Part shown: positions 12,260 to 23,825 of the stretch, in pieces
How positions within the stretch are numbered: the stretch's first letter is position 1
Layout of the letters: each line of letters begins with the position of its first letter
Source of the DNA: Undaria pinnatifida
Taxonomy: Eukaryota; Sar; Phaeophyceae; Laminariales; Alariaceae
NCBI GenBank assembly: GCA_012845835.1
Contig: JABAKD010000017.1
Location: forward strand, 4,152,867-4,216,866
Direction: 5' to 3'
Length of the DNA: 64,000 bases
Notes under the pieces: model-generated
What the model saw: only the letters and a program-made list of their open reading frames with translations
Told to the model about the DNA's origin: nothing
Database searches by the model: none
Made by a program: the position numbers and the translations under genes

Positions 12260-12400
12260 CTTCTTCTCGATTTGTCTTGTCGTAAGGCTAGCAGTGCTGT
12301 AGTACCCCGGACAGAGTGCTTGGTTGGTGCTGGAAACGAAAATGAAACAGAAAGGAAACGGCAGTCATGACAAAAATATTACCAGACAGTAGTAGTAAAA
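12260..12400 (-). promoter_or_regulatory. conserved leader upstream of the cysteine-rich gene
   Basis: The minus-strand text before the ATG (AGCACTC, CGGGGTACTACAGCACTGCT, ACGACAAGACAAATCGAGAAGAAG) matches 15690-15752 in front of the plus-strand paralogue. Conservation stops being collinear further out. This supports both start codons and marks a shared 5' untranslated or promoter segment. No TATA element is evident. Confidence 0.5.
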
Positions 12401-12561
12401 GAGTCTAGATTTTTTGTTTTTTTCAATTTCTTACTTAATATTAACCCGTATCGGCGACAGACGGACGGCATCGCGCGCGGGGAACTATTCACAGAGTTAT
12501 GTGTCCCGCCTGTCCTGCTCCGCGTCTGCAGTCATAGCGGGAGAGGTGGGGCTAGCACGTC

Positions 12562-14125
12562 ATGTCCAACTGCCCGGTTGAAACTACTGTATTGCATCTA
12601 TCTGTTTGTCTACAGCAGCTAAAGGCAGTCATGCACATCAGCAAATAATTGTGGCCTAAAAGCGTTTTCAGATTTCGGTTGGATTCTATTACCTGCACTA
12701 TTGGACGAGTACCAGGTACCAGGTACCGTACAAGTTACACGTTACAGGTTGTTCCGCGCAGCTTGCCGTACGCACAACTGCAAATGACCCAACACACTAC
12801 GTTCACAGGGTCTCAATTATTAGGGGCGAGAGGATGCGTGCCGTGTATTCAAGGATCGTGGCACCTACTACGCCGTCGATTTCATCCGGTGGCAGAGGTA
12901 AGGTGGGCAGACTTCTGGAGCTCGACTCAAGGCAACCAGCACGATCGGCCTTGTGCATCTATATCTTCCCATTGCGGTGCCCCATGTACGAGTACTGCTG
13001 TACATGCCAACACCTCAGCCTAGCGCTACAAGACAAAGTGCAGTGAGACAAGTCGAAACGCACGATTGAGACTGCACCTTCCCGTCGAATAGCTGCGAGT
13101 TCGAGGGCTAAGAAGCTTAGTGCTGTTGTTGTCTTCCGGCGCACGCGCAAGAACTCTCCATGCTACGAGCGCGTACAGCTGTAGTCGTGCAACGCAGGGC
13201 ATGGCCGGTATAGGTGTCAATAGGAACTCACCGAGGTGGAGGGCGGTGGGCGGTGTGATGTGCACTTGGGCAGTGATGAAGAGGTGACGAGTGAGTCAGG
13301 CTGTGTTGGCTGAAGGTGGTGAGTGACTTGGGGAGGGCGGGGCGAGGTGTGAGTCCGGCACAGCCTTTACGGCAGGCGTTATCCTGTCCGGTCGAAGAGG
13401 GCTGGACGTGCAACTTCCCGCAGCATCGGAAATTTCTGGGCAATGTGTCACAGGTGGTAGTATTCTCTTTGTCTCGTGCTGCAACCCCGCCGAAAATGGG
13501 TAGATTTTTACAAAAGAATCACCCAACCGAACACGACTTGACCTGAAAGAACGAAAAATACAATGGATCCACATGGTGTGCGAAAGTGCGATAGACTTGT
13601 ACTGCTGTAGAGGATATGGAGCGCACGAACACAGTTGTGAGGCGGAGGTTCAGTACAGCACGAATGTGTACTGTACGCTGTACCGTGATGGTAACCATGC
13701 ACCTTGTGCGCTTTGGTATTCTCAAGCCTCAAGCGTATTTCGCTTGAAACCTGTCTGTACGTCTGTTTTCTGCCATTAGACTATTTAAGAAAAATATCAA
13801 GAAAAATTTTCCTGAAACTGTTTTCGGTGGAATAAAATAAAGGGTCCAAAATCCAAAATGCGTTGTTTTAGTTCTACCATGCTTGGAAATTATTTGCTGT
13901 AGTTGGAAAAATGTTGTCACCAGTGGCGTGTATGAAGAAACTTCCGACGCTGCGGGATGTTGCACCATGCACAGCTGGGCTACGTTGGACAAACGCCACC
14001 ACGCCACCCTGAACTCCTCACGAGCCCCTCCCCGACTCTGATCGCCTTCCACCAGCCTACTCTACAGCATCACCACTCTCCCGAGGTGAAATTCCTTTTG
14101 ACGAGTGGGACTGCTGACTTTGCGG
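12562..14125 (+). repeat. dispersed repeat R1, copy 2
   Basis: Same sequence as 1-1627 but without the A-tailed insertion, so it serves as the empty site. At 13777-13783 it has TAGACTA where copy 1 has only TA (1395-1396). From about 13960 to 14125 its right end matches, in the orientation found at 36.8 and 56.5 kb, the inner arm of the long-TIR elements (GCCACCACGCCACC, GCCCCTCC, AGCATCACCACTCTC). R1 and the long-TIR elements therefore share modules. Confidence 0.85.
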
Positions 14126-15030
14126 TGCGCTACTATTGTACGCACTACTATGATACGTGTTAACAACATGCTGCGTAGCTTGAGATTCTTGCGCGTACCA
14201 CGTCAGGCTAGTGCTCGTGTTATAGTACAAAGCACTTTGACGGAAATCAACAGCAATGGCGATCGCGATTTAGCTTTGATACAAAGCTAGCGAGGGACCT
14301 CCTTTGGAGCTGGCGAAAGGCGACGCCCTTCCAACTTATGCCAAATGGTAGTGGCACTCGTAGTAGACCCCACCTTCTTGGTAATACATAGACGATGCTT
14401 CGATCCCACCGTCAACGTTCGTTGGTGATGCTACGGTACGTGCATGCACAACTCCCGCAACGAGAGCCAAGAGCGTCTTTCAAAATTTTGTGGAGAACCT
14501 GCATACGGTAAGCGGCTTATCAAAATTTGAAAATATTATTTGGGCAGAACATATCCCCCCCAAACGTGAAAAACACTACCACGTGCAGCAGTACGACAGA
14601 CAGCCTTTGACAGGCATAGGTTGAGTTGGACGTACGGTAGACAACGAAAACACAGCCAGGACTACTACTTAGAGCTGCACCGACCGGTCGCCCCGGTGGC
14701 GTACCAGCATATCCTCGAGCCTGGTATAGGTCAGTTTCGTGAGTTCGAGTGCCTCCGAGTGCATACTCGTATATATTCGTAGGGACTTTTTTCTTGCGCA
14801 CAAGTTGAATTGCGGAAAGCGCGAGGGCATGAGTCAGCAACAGTAACACTCGATGAAAAATCGACGAGCAGTGGGATTCCTCAACCCTATATGCGCGATA
14901 ACAATTGAAGCCAAGAACCAGGGGGGAAAAAGAACGACACCTGTGACCGCGGCTTGTCCAGAAGCTGGAAAGTAGAAGTGTGAACAAAAGAAAGAACTGC
15001 TGACAAAGAAGACGGTCCGCTGCGGACAGT
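14126..15030. other. no gene; tRNA-like segment near 14685-14765
   Basis: The plus strand at about 14690-14760 has a degenerate box A-like (GGTGGCGTACCAGC) and box B-like (GAGTTCGAGTGCC) pair. The antisense frame reads GGTRTHETDLYQARGYAG, typical of antisense tRNA-derived text. The arms do not fold into a proper cloverleaf, so this is a tRNA-derived relic and not a tRNA gene. The rest holds nothing recognised. Confidence 0.4.
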
Positions 15031-15034
15031 CTGC

Positions 15035-15600
15035 TCTCGCTTCAAGTGTTGCCCCCGTATCAGGGGTGATATAGCCCCCACTTTATCAGGGGGGATAATA
15101 TATTTCGGACGGTGATATACTGTATCAGGGGGTGATATAGCCCCCACTGTATCGGGGGGGGGTGATATATTTCAGGGGGGGGTCATATATTTCAGCCGGT
15201 GATATACTGTATCAGGGGTGATATAGCCCCCACTGCATAGCCCCCACTGTATCAGGGGGGGGTGATATATTTCAGGGGGGGATATCATATATTTCAATCG
15301 GTGAGATACTGTATCAGGGGTGATACAGCCCCCACTGTATCAGGGGGGGATGATATATTTCAGGGGGGGAACATATACTTCAGCCGGCGATATTCTGTAT
15401 CAGGGGTGATATAGACCCCACTGCATCAGGAGGTGGTGATATATTTCAGGGGGGGGATAATATATTTCAGCCGGTGATATACTGTATCAGGGGTGAGATA
15501 GCCCCCACTGTACCAGGGGGGGGTGATATATTTCAGGGGGGGAAAATACATTTCAGCCGGTGATATACTGTATCAGGGGTGATATAGATCCCAACGTGCA
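15035..15600. repeat. satellite of about 86 bp (GTATCAGGGGTGATATA)
   Basis: About six units headed by CAGCCGGTGATATACTGTAT (near 15107, 15192, 15294, 15383, 15467 and 15554) alternate GGGGGG runs with GATATATTTCAG. Unit spacing is 84 to 102 bp. GGGGTGATATAGCCCCC gives each unit a small hairpin. The array ends about 150 bp before the start codon of the cysteine-rich pseudogene, beside its leader. Confidence 0.85.
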
Positions 15601-15752
15601 CAATACGTGGCCACGAAAGAAACAGTCACATCCCGTGCTTCTACCGCTAGTACGCTATACTACGTTACCTTTCCCCCCCGTGTATTCTCAACAAAACCAG
15701 CACTCCGGTACTACGCTACTACCTCGATGCTACGAGATAAATCGGAAAGAAT

Positions 15753-18369
15753 ATGGTCGAGCTCCTTACAATCGGTGTGGCTCCGGGTGCTTTCAGCGCT
15801 GCAGCTGGTGCACAAATAAGTCCTCCAAGGGTGAATCAAGAGTGCCACGCCCGCCCCAGGCTTCGGTCTAGCTACCGGTTGGCATACATCACCATATGGT
15901 TTATGAGAAGTAGGTATTTACCTGAAATAACCCATGGCTGCACCGGAAAATGTGTGTTCCAAACAACATTTTTTAGTGTGTTCACACGGTGCGAGGATAG
16001 GCAAGGGCTGATGGAGATGGATTAAATATCGAACAGTTTCGTACTCTGATGAGCGCTCGCTGGTGTGGTTTTGTTTACGCGCGCACGTCGTGCGCAGCTA
16101 GCGGACTGCTTTAGCAGGGGAGCGATTACTGTACGTGCATCGATCTTGAAACCGTGACTAACATGGGGATGGTCAGTCCCCAGCGAGATTGACGCCGAGG
16201 GCTGACACAAACCTAGCTAGGGGATTGACAACGGCGACCGAAAGCAACCCAAATGCACTCTGAAGATAAAATCATTCCGGCCATGTCGGGCTTCCCCTCG
16301 ATGTATTCATACACATGCCTTGACCCACGCTCCAAAAACTGCCGTGCTCAGCTTTGATTCGCGATGATCACGGAACCCAAGACTATATCTTACCTTATAA
16401 CCCCCTTGTATTCTCCTCTAACTTTCAGGTATGGCAGGAAAGGCCGACCGGAGTCTCCGCGGAAGGCGCTTTCTGAAGGCACCAAGCAAAACATTACCTG
16501 AAGCGTCGGCACGAGAGCTACCATTGCTAACACACTTACTGATAACGTCTCTATCATCAGCAATGAATTTCCTTGCACCGCTGTTCTTGAGGCGCAATGC
16601 AACAGTCCACCAACCGTCCAGCCCTGTCATGTCATGATAGTACAGCGCCATCGCCAATAAGCCGGATACATGGTTTGCTTCGAATCGTACCAACCAAATT
16701 TGGCATTTTCTCCGGCCGATAAGCGCCCCAAACGTGTCGATCTTTGCCCTCAAAACGACCCCTCACATCAGCGTTGTTTGAAGTGCGATTGAACGAAATT
16801 GGCAGCCATAATGCGTACTGTACTACTAGACCTTGACACCGGGACTAATCCTTCAGTCCGCTTTGCCGCATATATACATCCTGCTGCCTAACAAGGCGAC
16901 GTGTCCTACAACTCAATTGGTTGCTTTAACGGACACACTCCGATCGACAGCCCGAACAAGGTCATGTATGACAACGGCAAATGGGAGGGAAAATAGTGCT
17001 GCCAAGCCTTCTGTTCGTACTTCGCATGCCTCGACAACTACGTTCCGGTCTGTCTATGGCACTGACACTATCTTGTGCAAAGACTCGGGGTGCACTACCG
17101 ACTTGTGTTGCGACTACGGTAACTTGAGTTCAAATTTGCATGCCATTTCTCAAGAGAGTATTCAAGCAGCAATCCGCCGAACAAGCTCGGTTGGCGGTGC
17201 GCCTACTCATAGTGTAGGCGGAAATTGTGGCATTCCTCCTTCACCGCCTGCGTTCGCGATCACGTCGTACGTATATAGAGAGTTGAATTCATCCTTTACA
17301 ATCGCCATGTCATCGTTCTTCGCGCCGCAAGTGCCGACAACGATGGTCACGTAGACAAAGACCGACGGCCACTTCGAAACACCGTGCTGCAACTCCATCG
17401 GGTGCCCGAACGGCTACACGCCAATCAAAGACGCCCATGACGTGGAGTGCGACAACGGTAAGTGCGAGGAAAAGCATTGCTGCGAGGCTTACGGCTCAGG
17501 TTACGCGTGTCCCAACAGCTAAAATTCCGGTCTTAAATGATGACACAATTTGTGCAAGGACTCCGGGTGCATCACCGGCAGCTCGACAGAGGTGAGTATT
17601 CGTGTTGATGCCAATTCGAGTTTTCTCGCAAGGGGGAAATAATAATTTGTCATAGTTTGACATGAACACCCTCGGCAGGCCTTTACAGTTCACACACCGG
17701 ACAGATCACGATCTAAACCATGTATCATCCTATATCTGTCGTTAAGGCTTTGTGTTCACGGTCTGTTCAGATCACGTTCTAGACCCTGTATCATCCTGTA
17801 CGTGTCCTTAAGGTATTTTGTTCACTGTCTGTGAACTGCAGTATAGACCCGGCCAAGGAAGCATGTGCTGGATCATTGAGATAGCCCGGCTCTCATTTGG
17901 CAACATAATCTTTAGGTCGTGAAGATTATCTAGACCTCGGAGCTATCTTTTCTGAAATAATTTGATCATCAACCGGCATGTGACCCGTCCGATAGGTTAC
18001 AGTTTCCGCTAGGTGGTTGTTACTGTCTAGTAGCCAATCTTTTCATATCCTACTTTGACTCTGCTTCTTGCCGGAGACGGCACAACCGACGATCACGTCG
18101 AAACGCTGTACTGCCACTCCATCCGGCTGATCCGACGGTTACACGCCAATCAAAGACGCCCATGACGTGGAGTGCGACAATGGCATGTGCGAAGAAAGGC
18201 AGTGCTGCGAGGCCTTCTGCACGTACTGCGGGTGCCCCGACAACTATACTCCCGTCTGCGGGGCTGACATTCTCCTCTGTGAAGAGTCAGGGTGCACCAC
18301 CGACAAGTGCTGCGAGAAGGCGAGCAGTAGTACTGGACAAGTTGGCGGATCACAGACCCGGACGTGTTA
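15753..18369 (+). pseudogene. decayed inverted paralogue of the cysteine-rich protein gene
   Basis: Exon 1 (15753 to about 15830) encodes MVELLTIGVAPGAFSAAAGA, closely matching exon 1 at 12259. Exon relics follow at about 16905-17122, 17340-17592 and 18073-18369. The first has an in-frame stop before its CC pair and a frame change; the second is cut by a stop after the half-module ACPNS; the third starts damaged but reads EECDNGMCEERQCC-like text through two modules to a TAA at 18367. Intron 1 is also shared: 16430-16490 is the reverse complement of about 11400-11470. The whole locus is therefore an inverted duplication of 7.6-12.4 kb, head to head, that has lost coding function. The terminal exon alone could still be read, and residual expression is not excluded. 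Confidence 0.8.
17699..17832. repeat. tandem duplication, about 66 bp x2
   Basis: CAGATCACGATCTAAACC followed by TGTATCATCCT and TTAAGG recurs one unit later as CAGATCACGTTCTAGACC with the same following words. It lies in the intron between the second and third exon relics of the pseudogene. Confidence 0.7.
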
Positions 18370-19628
18370 AGCTGACATGATTGTTCAACGTGAACAGAGT
18401 GTTTGTCGCTAGGTTAGGCCTACTTTTGTAATGCACGCTCCGCTCCCATTTCCTCGTACAATATACTGTAACGATTGCACGTATCTATGACAAGCATGTC
18501 TGGGAAAGCGCAACTAATTTTCAGTAGTGTGTGTCCAGGTTCCCTCCGGTCAGAGGGGTGGATTTCATTTGTATCGGCATATGCTCGGCAGCACGCTGAG
18601 CCGCTCCCCACGTTGAACCGAAAACCCCGCTTTGACTACAAAGAAAACGAGTCGCTCTGAATCCTGTCTACCTTCTGCGTCCACCGTGTGCCCGCTCCTC
18701 GTTGTAACAGCACTGAACAACTTGGCTCATCTAAATATCGAAGAACGGCACAAAGAGTTCAGCAGTCAATTCCCCAACGGGAATGAGAAAGTTGTCTAGT
18801 GACAGGGCGCTTCTTCCCCGTGTTGTATGAGTGCACTGTCGGTCTCGTGCTTTCAGGAATGCGGGTTATATGTACGGACCACGGGGGAGATATGCTACAG
18901 CTTCACGCGGTTGTCCTTCTCCTGTTGGTGTTGTGATAAGCAGTCACGCCGTGATGCAATACCCCTGCACGTCGAGAGCTTTTATCATGTACAAAACCGT
19001 AGCATAGTCCCACCGGCTTTACCTTGAACCCCACCGACAATGGTGCCTACGCAGCATGTTGATGGGAGTGTCATTGTGGCACCGATTTGATATACTTCGA
19101 AGTATATATAGTGGTGAGTCTGGTTACACACTACTGTAACGTGCGTGTAGCTGACGAGTAAGAGTTCGGTCTGCTATGTGTAGTTTGATGTTGGGCTGCT
19201 GTATGGGTACAGTACCGGCGTGCGTGTTGATGGGTGCGTCGGATGATTGTGGCTGCTTGGTGGAAAGGCAAGACTGTGACTGAGGCTAGAACAAGACAAG
19301 CGGGTTGCTTGTGGGGGGCTTTTGGTGGCGTGTTGGTTCGAGGGATGTGTGCCGGTTGGTACGGGGTGATCTGTGTTCTGTGGACGTGTCGGTTGGTTTG
19401 CTGGTTGTATTGCTAATGGATGTTGATCCACGGCTTCGGTGGAGGTTGCATGCCCTTGTGGTGGTTTTGGCTTGCGGTGGTGACAGTGTCTGGCTAGCTG
19501 CGCTAGACGGTTCCTTAGCCCAACGGGAGCGCTCAAACATATGTTGGAACCGTGCGATTCAAGTCCCTTACGACAGCGTTGAAGAATGTCTTCAAAACAA
19601 TGTGTAAATCATGTTTTTTATTGTACAG
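18370..19628. other. no gene seen; G/T-rich segment 19190-19460
   Basis: No domain, splice-supported exon or repeat was recognised. The plus strand is strongly G/T-rich at about 19190-19460, which opens long but featureless frames on both strands. Confidence 0.4.
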
Positions 19629-19780
19629 GGTGGTTCCCAGGGCTTTCGCCGAATTCATACGTCCCACACGTATCCAGGAAAAAGTATTAGTTGAATACCA
19701 CGAGCAAGGCGTGGCCGTCATATCACGCATGCAGTCATACTGCGGAAATTTCAGCCGCGCCAGCATTGCCCATGTCATTG
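19629..19780 (+). CDS. candidate internal exon, unknown protein
   Basis: A pyrimidine-rich TTTTTTATTGTACAG acceptor precedes 152 open bases and a consensus GTAAGTGT donor follows at 19781. The open frame reads VVPRAFAEFIRPTRIQEKVL and then VEYHEQGVAVISRMQSYCG. The composition looks coding, but I recognise no domain and found no partner exons with certainty. An upstream frame from 19552 ending near 19606 could be the preceding exon. A chance pair of splice sites remains possible. Confidence 0.3.
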
Positions 19781-20181
19781 GTAAGTGTTGAGCTACAATA
19801 GCTTGCGCTCCACCACCTCAAGGACGTTGGCCAAACCCCACCGTGCAAAGTAACGTGGTGCACGCGGTCGACTCCGCATGGAGTTCCATCACTTTGCTTT
19901 GGTTCGCTTTTTCTCTGTGTAGGGTGTAGCCGTGCAGCAAGATGCAAGCCCTGTATATCTTATCCAGAAGAGTAGCCGGCACGCCCTTAGCCGCTGTATG
20001 TTCCCCAGATATCATCCTAGGTTCTCTAGAACGGAGAATCGGCGTGTTCTTGCATGTGTGTTTGTCGAAATACCTCCTGGAACATCCACTTCGCTATTTT
20101 TTAGCGAACTAGCAAGCCCTCTCGCAAATAAAGCTTGTGGCACAGCACTGTAGCCAGAAGGTTATAGATTGAGAGTCGTTC
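19781..20181. other. no gene seen
   Basis: No feature recognised between the candidate exon and the MITE cluster. Confidence 0.4.
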
Positions 20182-20413
20182 CACGGTAGCCCCCCCAACT
20201 TTTCTTTAACGAAATCAGCGGTTTCAAAACCGGCTTCCGGCCGTACTTCCTGAAGTACGGTGCCCCTTGCCACCCCGACGACGCCATCGTTCGATAGTCC
20301 TTTGCAAACAAGAAAATAAATGGAGGCTTTTGTTTAACAGAAGCCGCCCTCGTCTCAATCAGCCATGAAACTTTCGTTGAAGAAAATCGCTAGTTTGGGG
20401 GGGGGCTATCGTA
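20182..20413. mobile_element. MITE, family B copy 1
   Basis: A 232-bp non-coding element with left end ACGGTAGCCCCCCCAAC and right end GTTTGGGGGGGGGCTATCGT. The inverted repeat extends inward through TTTCTTTAACGAAA. Copy 2 at 29822-30053 is collinear throughout. The outer TA has become CA at the left edge here. MITE C copy 1 follows only 70 bp downstream. Confidence 0.8.
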
Positions 20414-20485
20414 GAATCAGTCTTGAGCCGGTGTTGGATTGATATGCAAGCACAGCCCAACCATTGATACGCTAAAGACACGTGC

Positions 20486-20715
20486 TACGATAGAGGTGCA
20501 CCACTTTTTTCTGACGTTTCTCGATGTGGGAGCTAAAGACCTCTCCCAAAAAAATGATTGGAGAAAAATAAAACTGCTACGGGATGAAAACACCCCATGG
20601 CCTAGACAAACAACAATAATCAGTGAAAAAAAAATGGAAATTTTCCGACGTTTTGGGTTAAGGAGCCCGTCACTCAGAAACAATTTCAGCCAAAAAAAGG
20701 TATACCTTTATCGTA
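20486..20715. mobile_element. MITE, family C copy 1
   Basis: The left end GCTACGATAGAGGTGCACC is inverted at the right as GGTATACCTTTATCGTAGC, with TA at both edges. The interior (GGGAGCTAAAGACCTCTC, CGACGTTTTGGGTTAAGGAGCCC, CTCAGAAACAA) is shared with copy 2 at 47179-47425. It has no coding capacity. Confidence 0.8.
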
Positions 20716-21999
20716 GCATATGCCTAAACCCCTTTAACCACACTATTGCTCTGGCCTTCCTGGCCGGCGCTGCTCTATTTGGTTACCAACGCAAGCGCAG
20801 CAAAAAAACAATTTTCCTCTCGGTAAATTTGTCGGGTATATCCGCAACTAGCCATCGTCCCCGTCACAAAAGCAGTGGAACGAGGGAGCCTTCCTTCTAA
20901 TAAAGGGGTATCTATGCTCGCGCATATGTCAGCCCCACGTGCTTGTGCCGTATCTAGATTGTTAGTGGCAGCACCGCGCCAGCACAGCCGTAAGCGTTAC
21001 GTGTGGGTTATTGTAAGGACTTGCACTCGTATAGATGCTAATCCTTGTAGCACAAGCTCTTCATGCAGCACAAGCTATTTTTGAGTGACCAAGGTTACTA
21101 GTTGTTCTCGCACGCTTGTTGAAACATCGGGCTGCTTGATTGACAGCGGCGGGTTCGGAGTGAGTTGCAACATCTTCGTAACCGCTATAAGTTGCTCCCA
21201 ATAATCGGGGTTCACACGCGCTTCGGCAGTATGCAAAGCGGTATTTGAGCGATTGCACAGGGGTTGCGGAGGGGTCGGCCTACGCGAACATATGCAAGTG
21301 CTGGCGAGAATGAGAGAGACGGGTTCGATGAAGGGGTGGGAAGAGGAAGATGAGATACAAAAGCGCGTAGTCAGAACCACAGCGCTTAGATAAGCACATA
21401 CTACATGTACAGTATGTAGAAGAAAAATGCTGTACGTAGGCTGCGACGGCTGTACTCTTTTATATATGAACCACAGCGCTTAGAAAAGCACATACTACAT
21501 GTACAGTATGTAGAAGAAAAATGCTGTACGTAGGCTGCGACGGCTGTACTCTTTTATATATGCGTCCTCCCGAGAGCGCTTTTTATTGACATCGTCGCGT
21601 ATACTTCGTCTGAGCCGATGCCTGCGTAGCCAGTTAATTAACCGCAACAGACAGCGCGTGCCTTCTATGGACTGTCTAGTGTAGCTGAGCAGGTGTATGG
21701 CACGCCTCGTGCGGACATCTCCCGGCAACCGGTTGCGAGCTCGAATGTCCAAACACGCGAGGCAGGGACGTCGGAGGCTCGACCTACTGCTTTTGCTGTA
21801 ATATTACCCACAACTAGATGCCATTGCTGCCCTCTTATATGTGGAGGTGACTGCCGTGCAGAATAATATGTACGACGCATAGAGCTGCCACGATCGTCGT
21901 CTTCTCTCGCTAACGCTACGAAGACAATCGACAAGCTCACCATATATTTCGTCGTTAGAAGCCTGATGGAAAAATCCTTGTAATGTGTAGCTTTCGATT
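20716..21999. other. no gene seen apart from a 94-bp tandem duplication
   Basis: No convincing exon was found. Frames at 21075-21380 and 21495-21752 (minus) have no recognised domain and no paralogue. Confidence 0.4.
21374..21561. repeat. 94-bp tandem duplication
   Basis: Units 21374-21467 and 21468-21561 both begin GAACCACAGCGCTTAGA and end in CTCTTTTATATATG; they are nearly identical, so the duplication is recent. Each unit contains a palindrome-like CATACTACATGTACAGTATG. Confidence 0.9.
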
Positions 22000-22950
22000 A
22001 CATGATGGTCTGACTTTTACACGTCTATTGCTGCACTGCTGATACTGTTTTGTGTGCCGCTGGGTGACGAATGATTGTGAGTATTTCCATCTTTCGAATC
22101 CACGAGGTTCCTTGCGATCAATTTCGAATACATAGCGCTGTTAGTATGTACAAGAATAACCGCCGCCGAGACGTGGGATATGTGAATACGAGTGGCAGCC
22201 TCGTGATCGCCGGCACGAAACACGGACAAATCGACTGGAGCCCACTATTTCAACGCATGATACCACGTAACAATAGCCAACATCTACACAATGAGCCACC
22301 AGTTCATCGACATTACTGTCGTTTCACTCATCGCGGGTTTGCCAGGGAGATATTTCACGTGATTTCTGCCAACCTAGTGGTTTGGGATTGCATGAGAGAC
22401 ACCCCTCGGAATCGTTGCACGCCTGTTCTCTCAGAACTGGCCAAGCTTCCGGAGTCGCCGACATAGACACTGGGTCGCTGGAGAAGTGTGCATCGAGATC
22501 GGGTCACACTGTAGCGGTACGGGATGGCCGGCGAACATCAAATCTGCTGGATTTGGAGCATTATAATCGCTTGAGATTGCCGGAACATGGGTTTTAGTCT
22601 ATGGGGTCAATATCGCATCTTTACCTGGAAATGCCCCAGGACATCGCTTCTGCTGTAATCGACCCGATATATCGCATGAAATTCCGGAGCATCGCGTATG
22701 CGGTCGCGCGAGTATTCGTCGGCCGAGATTGCTGGCATTCAATTGTTTTGCGTCGTTTGTAAAGCACTTGTAGCTAGTGCATTGTGCACAAATACCCAGC
22801 CGATTATCCCCCGTCCTTGCGTGGAGAAGTGGCGACACCACGGGGCTGAGCGACGGCCACTACATGCGGAGCTTTAATACGCTGGCGTCGTCCCGTCAGT
22901 AGTCCTACCTGATAAACGTGGAATCCGCGCCTCATGGGAAGATATGACAG
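22000..22950 (+). repeat. old dispersed repeat flanking the cupin blocks, copy 1
   Basis: Words recur in order at 48330-49050: GCTGATACTG/GCTGATGTTTC, GGTGACGAATGATTG/GGCGATGAATTG and GGAGATATTTCACGTGA/GGAAAATATTTCACATGA. The two copies stand just outside the far ends of cupin units 1 and 3, in the same orientation, which suggests they were included in the large duplication. No gene is recognised. Confidence 0.5.
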
Positions 22951-23159
22951 GGATTAGTATCAAAACAAGTTAAACTAATGAGGGGTGCGAAGTGCAACAT
23001 AATGACTAGAGCATCACGAACCCTACACATTGTCAGGTGTAGGGGGGCCATCCACGTGTGAAAGGTTTCCTGCCGTGAACATGGGAAATATGAACAGCAT
23101 CTACCCCTCCCTGGCGGTAGGCCGTTCCAGTCTTTTGTGCGGGGGATACGGTTGCGCGA

Positions 23160-23424
23160 TAGACCCGGCTTGAAGACAACGACGAGCGACTGGGAGGAGC
23201 GTTAGGGTAAAAGGGGGCGGAGCTTGGCCTTAGCCTTGGCCCTAACCCTCCGCGCTAGCGAAACTACGGTAGCCAAATTCGGGATCTACAAGCGACAGAT
23301 CGTCTATCCAAACCAATAAAAGTCGAATTCCACAAGGAGTAGATGGTCTAGCTGAACATCGACACGGCGCGTAGTTCCCTCGCTTTCACTTTATCCCTTG
23401 TTCCAAATCCACTCGTGTTGCTGA
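23160..23424 (-). repeat. far end of cupin unit 1, detached by the copia insertion
   Basis: CGAAACTACGGTAGCCAAAT, AAGCGACAGATCGTCTATCC and AGTTCCCTCGC match the far downstream segment of unit 3 (50350-50510) and, in reverse complement, of unit 4 (62860-63060). The unit continues at 31057 beyond the retrotransposon. GCTGA at 23420-23424 is the left target duplication. Confidence 0.75.
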
Positions 23425-23825
23425 TGTTGGGAATAATATGATTCTCGGATCCATATCTAAGTTAATGCGCAATCTATTCGAGCAATCTATTAGCACGAAT
23501 AGACAAGCAGTTGAAACTTGCGTTAAATCGTATGTTGAATCTTCGGTGGAACTTAGATTTAAACGTAGAAACTGGAGTATGTAAAGGCAATCCCGTTCTC
23601 CCGATGTTCTACCGGATTACGGGCATTGTTCCGTGACGTTCAAGTGGCGATCCAGCCCACCATGATCAATCTTCTTTCTTTTCTTTTTCTCTCTCTTTGG
23701 CCCTAAGTGCCCTTTTTAAACTATCCCCGTTCTTTTTCATCACATGTGATATTCACAGACACTTCGGTGCCACTTCTGTATTTCTTCGCATAGAAGACGG
23801 AGCCTCCACGCACACATTGTTGTCA
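23425..23825 (+). repeat. 5' LTR of the copia element
   Basis: Collinear with 30671-31056. It starts TGTTGGGAATAATATGA and ends TTGTTGTCA. The sequence just after it, GGATATGAGCCTAG, is where a copia primer-binding site is expected and only loosely resembles an initiator-tRNA complement. Confidence 0.85.

Noticed and set aside
15035-15600. Regularly spaced repeats that could be mistaken for a CRISPR array.
   Set aside because: The whole 86-bp unit is repeated, with no unique spacers, in a eukaryotic setting.
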